Assembly (NCBI RefSeq): GCF_900636825.1 | Contig: NZ_LR134318.1 | Span: 3,257,501 to 3,321,500, forward strand | Reading direction: 5' to 3' | DNA from: Pseudomonas fluorescens | GTDB taxonomy: Bacteria; Pseudomonadota; Gammaproteobacteria; Pseudomonadales; Pseudomonadaceae | Length of the DNA: 64,000 nucleotides | In this document: positions 33,899-41,971 of the stretch, in pieces | Layout: every line of letters starts with the position of its first letter | Position numbering within the stretch: position 1 is the stretch's first letter | The notes under the pieces: model-generated | Databases searched by the model: none | What the model saw: only the letters and a program-made list of their open reading frames with translations | Told to the model about the DNA's origin: nothing | Position numbers and translations under genes: made by a program

Positions 33899-34945
33899 AT
33901 GTCCGTGACGATTTCCCGCTGGCTGCCAGGCTTGTTCCTCAGCGCCGCCCTGCCAATGTTCGCGCATGCCGCGACCGATGCAGCACCGGCCGAAGGCCCG
34001 GCGTACGGTCCGCAATTGGAGGGGTTCGAATACCCCTACACGCTTAAACACTTCGCTTTCCAGTCCCAGGGCAAATCCTTGCAAATGGGTTACATGGATG
34101 TCGCTGCGCATGGCAAGGCCAACGGGCGCACCGTGGTGCTGATGCATGGCAAGAATTTTTGCGCCGCCACCTGGGACAGCTCGATCAAAGCCTTGAGCGA
34201 GGCCGGTTATCGTGTGGTCGCGCCGGATCAAATCGGTTTCTGTACCTCCAGCAAACCTGACAATTACCAGTACAGCTTTCAGCAGTTGGCCACCAATACT
34301 CAGCAATTGCTCAAAGCGCTGGGTATCCAGAAGGCCACCCTGCTCGGCCATTCCACCGGCGGCATGCTCGCCACCCGCTACGCACTGCTGTTCCCGGAGC
34401 AGGTCGACCAACTGGCGCTGGTCAATCCGATCGGTCTGGAAGACTGGAAAGCCCTCGGCGTGCCCTATCGCACCGTCGATCAGTGGTATCAGCGCGAGCT
34501 GAAAGTCAGCGCTCAGGGCATTCGCGACTATGAGCGCACGACCTACTACGATGGCCGCTGGAAACCCGAATTCGATCGTTGGGTCGACATGCTGGCGGGT
34601 CTCAGCAAAGGCCCGGGCAAGACTCAAGTCGCCTGGAACTCGGCGTTGATCTACGACATGATTTTCACCCAGCCGGTGTACTACGAGTTCAAGGATTTGA
34701 AGATGCCAACGCTGCTGCTGATCGGCACCTCGGACACCACCGCAATCGGCAAGGATCTGGCCCCCCCGGAAGTGAAAGCGAAAATCGGCCACTATGAAGT
34801 GCTCGGCAAACAAGTCGCCAAGCTGATCCCGCAATCGACGCTGGTGGAATTCCCCGGCATGGGCCACGCGCCGCAGATGGAAGAACCGGCGAAGTTCCAC
34901 CAGGCCTTGCTCGGCTGGCTGGGCAAATCCAATTCCGTTCCTTGA
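33899..34945 (+). CDS. Secreted alpha/beta hydrolase
   Basis: 348 residues with a signal peptide ending near AHA. The alpha/beta-hydrolase core has oxyanion segment HGKNF, nucleophile elbow GHSTGG, acid Asp in GTSDTT and catalytic His in GMGHAPQ. The substrate is probably a small ester or amide; I cannot assign it. The ATG at 33899 was preferred to one 15 bases upstream because GGAG then lies at correct spacing. It is followed 13 bases later by a hydroxyacid dehydrogenase gene, so the two form an operon. Confidence 0.87.
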   Translation: MSVTISRWLPGLFLSAALPMFAHAATDAAPAEGPAYGPQLEGFEYPYTLKHFAFQSQGKSLQMGYMDVAAHGKANGRTVVLMHGKNFCAATWDSSIKALSEAGYRVVAPDQIGFCTSSKPDNYQYSFQQLATNTQQLLKALGIQKATLLGHSTGGMLATRYALLFPEQVDQLALVNPIGLEDWKALGVPYRTVDQWYQRELKVSAQGIRDYERTTYYDGRWKPEFDRWVDMLAGLSKGPGKTQVAWNSALIYDMIFTQPVYYEFKDLKMPTLLLIGTSDTTAIGKDLAPPEVKAKIGHYEVLGKQVAKLIPQSTLVEFPGMGHAPQMEEPAKFHQALLGWLGKSNSVP

Positions 34946-34958
34946 TGAGGTAAGGCTG

Positions 34959-35912
34959 ATGGCGGTGCAGATTGCAGTAATCGACGACTGGCAGGATGTT
35001 GCCCGCGACGTGGTCGACTGGTCAGCGCTCGATAATCTCGGTGAAGTGACCTTCGTCCACGACTACCCGGCGGACAACAGCACGCTGGCTGCGCGTCTGG
35101 GCCGCTATCAGGTGATTTGCGTGATGCGCGAGCGCACACCCTTCGACGCAGACCTGCTCGAACGTCTGCCCAATCTGAAACTGCTGGTCACCGGTGGCAT
35201 GCGCAACGCAGCGCTGGACATGCAAGCCGCGGCGACACTTGGCATCCGCGTCTGTGGCACGGACAGTTACAAACACGCAGCGCCGGAGTTGACGTGGGCG
35301 CTGATCATGGCCGCCACGCGAAACTTGCTGAATGAAGCCAACGCTCTGCGCGCCGGCCAATGGCAGCAGGGACTGGGCGGTGACCTGCATGGCAAGACGC
35401 TGGGGATTCTCGGGCTTGGCAGCATCGGCCAGCGCGTGGCGCAGTTCGGCCAGGTGTTTGGCATGCGCGTCATTGCCTGGAGCGAAAATCTCACGGCGGA
35501 ACGCGCCGTTCAGGTTGGCGTGACGTATGTGAGCAAGCAGGAACTGTTCGAACAGGCCGACGTGCTCTCGGTGCATCTGGTGCTCAGCGAGCGCAGTCGC
35601 GGCCTGGTGGATGCGCAGGCGCTAGGCTGGATGAAGCCAACGGCGCTACTGGTCAACACCGCGCGTGGGCCGATCGTCGATGAAGCGGCACTGATCAAGG
35701 CTCTGCAGAAACAACAGATCGCTGGTGCGGCACTTGACGTGTTTGAACAAGAGCCGCTGCCAGCCCTGCATCCGTTCCGGACCCTGGAAAACGTTCTGGC
35801 CACACCGCATGTGGGCTATGTCAGCCGGCAGAATTATCAGCAGTTCTTTTTGCAGATGATCGAGGATATTCAGGCATGGGCCGCGGATAGCCCAATACGT
35901 CTGTTGAATTAA
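34959..35912 (+). CDS. D-2-hydroxyacid dehydrogenase
   Basis: 317 residues. The NAD-binding loop GLGSIGQRVAQFG lies near residues 150-162. Active-site residues are Arg in NTARGP, Glu in FEQEPLP and His in TPHVGY. The family interconverts 2-keto acids and D-2-hydroxyacids (glycerate, phosphoglycerate, lactate and others); the substrate is not evident. It is coupled to the upstream hydrolase gene by a 13-bp gap, with AGG at a suitable distance from the ATG. A large palindromic repeat follows. Confidence 0.88.
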   Translation: MAVQIAVIDDWQDVARDVVDWSALDNLGEVTFVHDYPADNSTLAARLGRYQVICVMRERTPFDADLLERLPNLKLLVTGGMRNAALDMQAAATLGIRVCGTDSYKHAAPELTWALIMAATRNLLNEANALRAGQWQQGLGGDLHGKTLGILGLGSIGQRVAQFGQVFGMRVIAWSENLTAERAVQVGVTYVSKQELFEQADVLSVHLVLSERSRGLVDAQALGWMKPTALLVNTARGPIVDEAALIKALQKQQIAGAALDVFEQEPLPALHPFRTLENVLATPHVGYVSRQNYQQFFLQMIEDIQAWAADSPIRLLN

Positions 35913-35923
35913 GCCACGCCCCC

Positions 35924-36015
35924 TGTAGGAGCTGCCGAAGGCTGCGATCTTTTGATCTTTATATTTATCTAGAAAAAACAAGATCAAAAGATCGCAGCCT
36001 TCGGCAGCTCCTACA
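35924..36015. repeat. Large palindromic REP-type repeat
   Basis: TGTAGGAGCTGCCGAAGGCT and its reverse complement extend to near-perfect arms of about 37 bp around an AT-only centre (TTATATTTATCTAG). This is one of the best-preserved copies in the window. Confidence 0.92.
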
Positions 36016-36075
36016 CGTCACCGCATATTGTTCGCACCAATATAGTGCAACCCTCCCTCCCCCTAGCACGAAATC

Positions 36076-36091
36076 GTGACCGACCGGTCAC
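36076..36091. promoter_or_regulatory. Inverted repeat GTGACC-N4-GGTCAC, candidate operator
   Basis: Perfect 6-bp arms with the spacer GACC. It includes the core CCGACCGGTC shared with a second site 166 bp downstream. The size and symmetry fit a TetR-family operator; no regulator gene is adjacent. Confidence 0.5.
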
Positions 36092-36245
36092 CGTTTTGGC
36101 CCCTGCGCTACGAAAAAGCTGCACTTCGTCGGTGCGCTTACCCTCCCCACTCGCCGTTTCGCTTAAGCAGAAACCGATTGTCGAACAATTTACCCATTTG
36201 CTCTGGCCCGCTCTAGGATCTGGCCTAGACTGATTTTCGCAGGGT

Positions 36246-36257
36246 CCGACCGGTCGG
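36246..36257. promoter_or_regulatory. Perfect 12-bp palindrome CCGACCGGTCGG, candidate operator
   Basis: It shares a 10-base core with the upstream dyad and lies 15 bases after the CTAGACT box, a position where a bound protein would block transcription. The regulator is unknown. Confidence 0.5.
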
Positions 36258-36488
36258 TAATCTCGCCGAAAAAAAGTCGAAACTTTTGCGCAAAGCCGCA
36301 GGTCATCAGGTAGGCAGGGCCGAAGTGACTGGTGCAATCCTTGCAACAGCCCATCCACCCATTCTGCTAGCGCGTGTTGGGTAGCGTTTGCTCACCGATG
36401 CGTGGCGCGTTTGCGCCCGGCCACAGGACTTGGCCATCGACATCGATTGTCAGAGACAAGAATCAGATCAAAGACACGGGAGATACAT

Positions 36489-38075
36489 ATGATCAGTGCG
36501 GCATTGGATATTCAGGGAGAGTGTGCTCAGCAGTTGGTAGGCGAAGCGAGCACCGTCAGCGTTCCCGGCAGCCGACAGATCAACGTCCCCGGCACCAAGA
36601 CGCTGACTCCGGTAGCGAGTCAGAATCCCAACAAGAAAAAAGTTCTTTTCGTCACTTCGGAAATTGCCGACCTGGTCAAGACCGGCGGCCTGGGCGACGT
36701 GTCCGCCGCTCTGCCCCGTGCCATGGCGCATCTGCATGATGTGCGTGTGTTGATTCCCGGTTACCCGCAGGTGATGCACAGCGAGAACCCGATCCACATC
36801 ATCGGCGAACTCGGCGGCCATGCCGCATTGCCCCCGTGCAAGATCGGCCGTATGGACATGCCGGACGGTCTGGTCATCTACGTCTTGATCTGCCCTGAAC
36901 TCTACGAGCGTGAAGGTTCGCCTTACGGTGCCAACAATGGCCGCGACTGGCCGGACAACCACATTCGCTTCGCCCGCCTCGGTCTCGCGGCTGCCGATAT
37001 CGCCGCCAACCTCGCGCAAATTCACTGGTGCCCGGATCTGGTGCACGCCCACGACTGGCCCGCGGGTCTGGCACCGGCTTACATGCACTGGCGCGGGCAG
37101 CGCACGCCGACGCTGTTCACTATTCACAACCTGGCGTATCAAGGCGTGACCAGCCTCGGTTCATGCCCGGAGCTCGGTATTCCGGCCCATGCCCTGCAAC
37201 AGGAAGGCATGGAGTTCTACGGCAAAATGTCGTTCCTCAAGGCCGGCATGGCCTATTCGAGCCATATCACCACGGTCAGCGCCACATATGCGCAAGAAAT
37301 CACCACTCCGGATTTCGGCTGCGGTCTCGACGGCTTTCTCGCCGCCAAGACCCAGCAAGGCTTGCTCAGCGGTATTCCCAACGGCATCGATGAGAGCTGG
37401 GACTCGGCCACCGACCCGCATCTGTTCGCGCCCTTCGCCATCGGCGACTGGGAGGGCAAGGCCGTCAATGCCGCCCACGTCCGCGAGCTGTTCGGCCTCG
37501 ATGATTCAACCGGCCCACTGTTCGCCGTTGTGTCGCGTCTGGTTTATCAGAAAGGCCTGGACCTGACCGAAGCCGTTTCCGAGTTCATCGTTCAGAACGG
37601 CGGCCAGATCGCGATCATCGGTCGCGGCGAGCCTGAAGAAGAACAAGCCATGCGTGAGTTGGCACTGCGCTTCCCCGGCCAGATCGGTGTACGCATCGGT
37701 TTCAATGAAACCGACGCTCGCCGCATGTTCGCCGGTAGTGATTTCCTGCTCATGCCTTCGCGTTATGAACCCTGCGGCCTGAGCCAGATGTATGCGCAGC
37801 GCTTCGGTTCCTTGCCAGTCGCGCGCAACACCGGCGGCCTGGCCGACACCATCGAAAACGGCATCACCGGGTTCCTCTTCGACGAATCCACCGTCGACAG
37901 TTACAAAGAAGCCCTGAGCCGCGCGTTCAAGGTATTCGCCTATCCGGATCTGCTCAACGCCATGCGCTGCCGCGCAATGGCTGCGCCGTTCAACTGGTGC
38001 AAAGCAGTTGAACCCTATGCCGAACTCTACGAACAACTGGTGGCTAAAGCGCTGGGCAAAGCGCACCACAAATAA
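36489..38075 (+). CDS. glgA: Glycogen synthase GlgA
   Basis: 528 residues of glycosyltransferase family 5. After a variable N-terminus of about 50 residues comes KVLFVTSEIADLVKTGGLGD, where KTGGLGD contacts the nucleotide sugar. Further marks are VHAHDWPAGLAPAY and EPCGLSQMYA in the C-terminal domain. The enzyme extends alpha-1,4-glucan from ADP-glucose (or UDP-glucose); no glgC for ADP-glucose is in the window. It is first gene of the forward operon with treZ 18 bases downstream. The ATG follows GGGAGA at good spacing. Confidence 0.93.
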   Translation: MISAALDIQGECAQQLVGEASTVSVPGSRQINVPGTKTLTPVASQNPNKKKVLFVTSEIADLVKTGGLGDVSAALPRAMAHLHDVRVLIPGYPQVMHSENPIHIIGELGGHAALPPCKIGRMDMPDGLVIYVLICPELYEREGSPYGANNGRDWPDNHIRFARLGLAAADIAANLAQIHWCPDLVHAHDWPAGLAPAYMHWRGQRTPTLFTIHNLAYQGVTSLGSCPELGIPAHALQQEGMEFYGKMSFLKAGMAYSSHITTVSATYAQEITTPDFGCGLDGFLAAKTQQGLLSGIPNGIDESWDSATDPHLFAPFAIGDWEGKAVNAAHVRELFGLDDSTGPLFAVVSRLVYQKGLDLTEAVSEFIVQNGGQIAIIGRGEPEEEQAMRELALRFPGQIGVRIGFNETDARRMFAGSDFLLMPSRYEPCGLSQMYAQRFGSLPVARNTGGLADTIENGITGFLFDESTVDSYKEALSRAFKVFAYPDLLNAMRCRAMAAPFNWCKAVEPYAELYEQLVAKALGKAHHK

Positions 38076-38093
38076 CCAGGGAGGTTCACCAAA

Positions 38094-39896
38094 ATGCCGT
38101 TACGGTCTACTGAAACCTGGCCCCACGGCGCGATCATGCTGGATGCCGAACACGCACAGTTCGCGCTGTGGGCACCGGACGCTTTTTACGTCAGTGTCGA
38201 GCTTGAAGATGGCCAGTCGCTTCCAATGCTTGCACAAGCGGACGGCTGGTTCGTGATAAAGGCGCGTTGCCCGGCGGGCACGCGTTATCGCTACAACATC
38301 GACGGCGAACTGGACGTGCCCGACCCGGCATCCAGGGCGCAGGATGGCGACGTTGACCGCCACAGCGTGGTGGTCGATCCGCTGAGTTATGAGTGGCGAA
38401 ACAGCGATTGGCGCGGTCGACCGTGGAGCGAAGCGGTGATCTATGAGGTGCACGTCGGTGCGCTTGGTGGCTTTGCCGAGGTCGAAGAGCATTTGGCGCG
38501 CCTGGCCGCTCTGGGTATTACCGCGATTGAACTGATGCCGCTGGCGCAATTTCCCGGCGAGCGCAATTGGGGTTACGACGGCGTTCTGCTCTATGCGCCG
38601 CAAGCGTCATACGGCACGCCGGACCAACTCAAACATTTGATCGACACGGCGCACGGCCTCGGGCTGGCGGTGATTCTCGACGTGGTTTACAACCATTTCG
38701 GCCCGGACGGCAATTACCTGCACCGCTACGCCAAAGGCTTCTTTCGCGAAGACAAACACACGCCTTGGGGCGCCGGGATCGATTTTCGCCGTCGCGAGGT
38801 GCGCGAGTTCTTCATCGAAAATGCGCTGATGTGGCTGCTGGAATATCGCTTCGACGGTCTGCGCCTGGATGCCGTCCACGCTATCGGCGACTCGGATTTT
38901 CTCAGCGAAATGGCGCAGCGCATTCGTCAGCAGATCGACCCGACGCGGCATGTCTGGCTGACCCTGGAAAACGAGCTGAATCAGTCCAGCCTGCTCGAAA
39001 CCGACTACGACGCGCAGTGGAATGACGATGGCCACAACGCCCTGCACGTGCTGTTGACCGGTGAAACCGACGCTTACTATGCCGACTATGCGATGCAACC
39101 GACCGAGCAATTGGTGCGTTGCCTGAGCCAAGGCTTCGTCTTTCAGGGCCACATCACCCGTCACGGCGAGCCGCGCGGGGAGCCCAGCGAGCATCTGCCA
39201 TCGACGGCGTTCGTGCTGTTTTTGCAGAACCACGACCAGATCGGCAATCGCGCCTTTGGTGAACGTCTGCACCACCTCGCCGACCCTCGCGCGCTGCAGG
39301 CCGCCACGGTGTTGCTACTGTTGTCGCCGATGATTCCGCTGATGTTCATGGGTGACGAGTTTGCCGCCGAGCAGCCGTTCCTGTTTTTCACCAGCCACCA
39401 CGGTGAACTGGCGAAACTGGTGCGGGAAGGACGGCGCAACGAGTTCGCCGCGTTCAGCGCCTTTACCGATCCGCACAAGCGCGAGCAGATTCCCGATCCG
39501 AATGCTGAACAGACCTTTGACGACTCCAAGCCTCAACTCGTCGGCAATGGCACCGAACCGCAGCAACAAATGCTCGCGCTGTATCAGCAACTGTTGCAGC
39601 TGCGCCATCAATACATCATCCCGCATCTGTCCGGAACCCAGGCGCTTGGCGCGCACATGCTCGGTTATGGCGCGGTCAGTGCGCGCTGGCGTCTGGGCGA
39701 TGGCAGCGAGCTGCGAATTGACCTGAACCTCAGTGATACGCCAGTGGTCAACCCTGCACAGACCAACACGACGTGGCTATGTCAACAGCCGCCCGCCGTT
39801 GCCCTGTCGGATCCGGGCCTGCTGCCCGCGTATTGCGCGCTCGTCAGCCTCACAGCCGCAACCCCTACGCAACTTTTGGATGGAGAGCGCCTATGA
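38094..39896 (+). CDS. treZ: Malto-oligosyltrehalose trehalohydrolase TreZ
   Basis: 600 residues of glycoside hydrolase family 13. An N-terminal beta domain (FALWAPDAFYVSVEL) precedes the barrel. Key residues are the nucleophile Asp in GLRLDAVHAI, the acid/base Glu in LTLENELNQS, and LQNHDQIGNR. It releases trehalose from the end of malto-oligosyl-trehalose made by TreY. AGGGAGG lies upstream of the ATG. The stop overlaps the malQ start (ATGA), so the two are translationally coupled. Confidence 0.94.
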   Translation: MPLRSTETWPHGAIMLDAEHAQFALWAPDAFYVSVELEDGQSLPMLAQADGWFVIKARCPAGTRYRYNIDGELDVPDPASRAQDGDVDRHSVVVDPLSYEWRNSDWRGRPWSEAVIYEVHVGALGGFAEVEEHLARLAALGITAIELMPLAQFPGERNWGYDGVLLYAPQASYGTPDQLKHLIDTAHGLGLAVILDVVYNHFGPDGNYLHRYAKGFFREDKHTPWGAGIDFRRREVREFFIENALMWLLEYRFDGLRLDAVHAIGDSDFLSEMAQRIRQQIDPTRHVWLTLENELNQSSLLETDYDAQWNDDGHNALHVLLTGETDAYYADYAMQPTEQLVRCLSQGFVFQGHITRHGEPRGEPSEHLPSTAFVLFLQNHDQIGNRAFGERLHHLADPRALQAATVLLLLSPMIPLMFMGDEFAAEQPFLFFTSHHGELAKLVREGRRNEFAAFSAFTDPHKREQIPDPNAEQTFDDSKPQLVGNGTEPQQQMLALYQQLLQLRHQYIIPHLSGTQALGAHMLGYGAVSARWRLGDGSELRIDLNLSDTPVVNPAQTNTTWLCQQPPAVALSDPGLLPAYCALVSLTAATPTQLLDGERL

Positions 39897-41971
39897 GCGA
39901 TGCGCAACTGGAAATACTCGCCAGCCGAGCCGGCCTCGCCGTCGACTGGATCGACGCCAACGGGCGTCAGCAAAAAGTCGCCCCAGCGGTGCTGCGCAAT
40001 GTTCTTATCGGACTCGGACACCCGGCCAGCACCGCGCAGGAAATCGATGCCAGCCTGCTCGAGTTGCAAGCCGTTCAACAAGACCGCCATTTGCCGCCGC
40101 TGTTGACTGCCGATGTCGGCGTCGGCGTTGACCTCGGCCGCTATTTCGCCCCGGAAACACCCTGCGAAATTCACTGCGAAGACGGCTCGCGTCTGAACCT
40201 CAAACTCGATTCCGAAGCGGTACTGCCGGGGCTGATTCCTGTCGGCTATCAACACGTGCAGATCGCTGACCAGTCTTTCACCCTCGCCGTGGCGCCAGAG
40301 CGCTGCTTCAGCGTCGGCGATGCCGTCGACAATCCGATCCCCCGCGCCTGGGGCCTGAGCGCGCAGTTGTATTCCCTGCGCCGCCCCGGCGACGGCGGTT
40401 TCGGTGATACGCAGGCGCTGGAAGAGCTGGTGCGCGTGGCCGGTGAACGTGGCGCCGATGCAGTGGCGATCAGTCCGCTGCACGCGATGTTCAGTGCCGA
40501 CAATGGGCGTTACAGCCCGTATTCGCCGTCCAGTCGCCTGTTCCTGAATTCTTTGTACGCCGCCCCGGGCGCGATTCTTGGCGAACGGGCCTTGCGGGAT
40601 GCGATTGATGCAGCAGGCCTGGCCGGCCAATTCGCGCAACTTGAAGATCTCAAGCTGATCGATTGGCCGAGCGCCGCCGCGGCTAAACAAAAACTGCTGC
40701 AAGCCTTGTACGACGGCTTCGTCGCTGGCGACCACCCGCTGCACCCCGATTTCGCCAGTTTCCGCCACGCCGGTGGCGAAGCGCTGGAAAACCACTGTCG
40801 CTTCGAAGCCATTCAGGAAATGCGCGCCGCACGCGGGGAAGACCTCGACTGGCGCCAATGGCCGGAGCACTGGCACGACCCGCGCGGTGCCGCGCTTGAA
40901 GCGTTCGCCGAAGAATATGCCGAGCGCATCGGTTATTTCGCGTTTTGCCAATGGCTGATACACCGCTGCCTGGAACGCGCGCAAACCGCGGCGCGCAGTG
41001 CCGGCATGAGCATTGGCCTGATTGCCGATCTCGCCGTGGGCGCGGATGGCGCGGGCAGCCAGGCCTGGAGTTTTCAGGACGAGTTGCTCGCCTCGCTGAC
41101 CGTCGGCGCGCCACCAGACATTCTCAACCGTACCGGGCAAGGCTGGGGCATTTCTGCGTTCTCGCCGGAAGGTCTGATCCGCAACGGCTTCCGGGCCTTC
41201 ATCGATATGCTGCGAGCGAATTTCGCCCATGCCGGCGGGTTGCGCATTGACCATGTCATGGGCCTGCAACGGCTGTGGGTGATTCCCAACGGCGCGGCGC
41301 CCGCCGATGGCGCCTATCTGTATTACCCGTTTGATGACCTGTTGCGTCTGCTGACCCTCGAATCCCACCGCCATCAGGCCATCGTCCTCGGCGAAGACTT
41401 GGGCACCGTGCCTGAGGGCCTGCGTGAAAAGCTCGCGGCTCGCGCAATCCTCGGTATGCGCGTGCTGTTGTTCGAACAGGACAACACTCATTTCAAACCG
41501 ATTCTCGATTGGCCGGACAATGCGCTGGCCACCACCAGCACCCATGACTTGCCGACGTTGAACGGCTGGTGGCACGGGCGGGACATCGACTGGAACGCGC
41601 GATTGGGTTTCGTCGATCCCAACGGTGAAATCGACTGGCGGCATCATCGTCAACGCGAGCGCGAAGGTTTGCGCAGCGCCTTGAGTCAAGACCCGCAGAA
41701 CTTTCGCGAGGAATCCCACGAAGCCGATCAGGTGGTCGACGCAGCCGTGCGTTTCCTCGGCCACACCCGCGCGCCGCTGGTATTGCTGCCGCTGGAAGAT
41801 GCCTTGGGCATCAACGAACAAGCCAACCTGCCCGGCACCATTGATACCCATCCGAACTGGTCGCGCCGCTTGCCCGGCACCAGCGAAGCCCTGCTCGACA
41901 ACGTCGATGCGGCGCGACGCCTGGAACTGCTCGCCTGCGCGCGACTTCAGGCTACCGAGCGTGACCAATGA
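39893..41971 (+). CDS. malQ: 4-alpha-glucanotransferase MalQ (amylomaltase)
   Basis: 692 residues, glycoside hydrolase family 77, the length of E. coli MalQ. Active-site segments are LRIDHVMGLQRLW (nucleophile Asp), VLGEDLGTVPEG (acid/base Glu) and TTSTHDLPT. It transfers malto-oligosaccharide units between chains, adjusting substrate length for TreY and GlgA. It overlaps treZ at its start and treY at its end by ATGA in each case. The long frame extending upstream into treZ is not used. Confidence 0.94.
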   Translation: MSDAQLEILASRAGLAVDWIDANGRQQKVAPAVLRNVLIGLGHPASTAQEIDASLLELQAVQQDRHLPPLLTADVGVGVDLGRYFAPETPCEIHCEDGSRLNLKLDSEAVLPGLIPVGYQHVQIADQSFTLAVAPERCFSVGDAVDNPIPRAWGLSAQLYSLRRPGDGGFGDTQALEELVRVAGERGADAVAISPLHAMFSADNGRYSPYSPSSRLFLNSLYAAPGAILGERALRDAIDAAGLAGQFAQLEDLKLIDWPSAAAAKQKLLQALYDGFVAGDHPLHPDFASFRHAGGEALENHCRFEAIQEMRAARGEDLDWRQWPEHWHDPRGAALEAFAEEYAERIGYFAFCQWLIHRCLERAQTAARSAGMSIGLIADLAVGADGAGSQAWSFQDELLASLTVGAPPDILNRTGQGWGISAFSPEGLIRNGFRAFIDMLRANFAHAGGLRIDHVMGLQRLWVIPNGAAPADGAYLYYPFDDLLRLLTLESHRHQAIVLGEDLGTVPEGLREKLAARAILGMRVLLFEQDNTHFKPILDWPDNALATTSTHDLPTLNGWWHGRDIDWNARLGFVDPNGEIDWRHHRQREREGLRSALSQDPQNFREESHEADQVVDAAVRFLGHTRAPLVLLPLEDALGINEQANLPGTIDTHPNWSRRLPGTSEALLDNVDAARRLELLACARLQATERDQ

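Larger units (their letters stand above)
36016..36488. other. 473-bp leader upstream of glgA
   Basis: There is no open frame of substance. It contains two copies of the palindromic core CCGACCGGTC (listed separately) and a CTAGACT hexamer-like box at 36225-36231, similar to the -10 element CTATACT preferred by RpoS. GGGAGA lies just before the glgA ATG. It probably carries the promoter and control sites of the whole forward glucan/trehalose operon. Confidence 0.6.

Noticed and set aside
39782..41968. 728-residue open frame antisense to malQ
   Set aside because: It mirrors malQ exactly in extent, has no recognisable domain, and such frames are common opposite GC-rich genes. The same applies to long antisense frames opposite glgB, treS, treY and the chemoreceptor gene.
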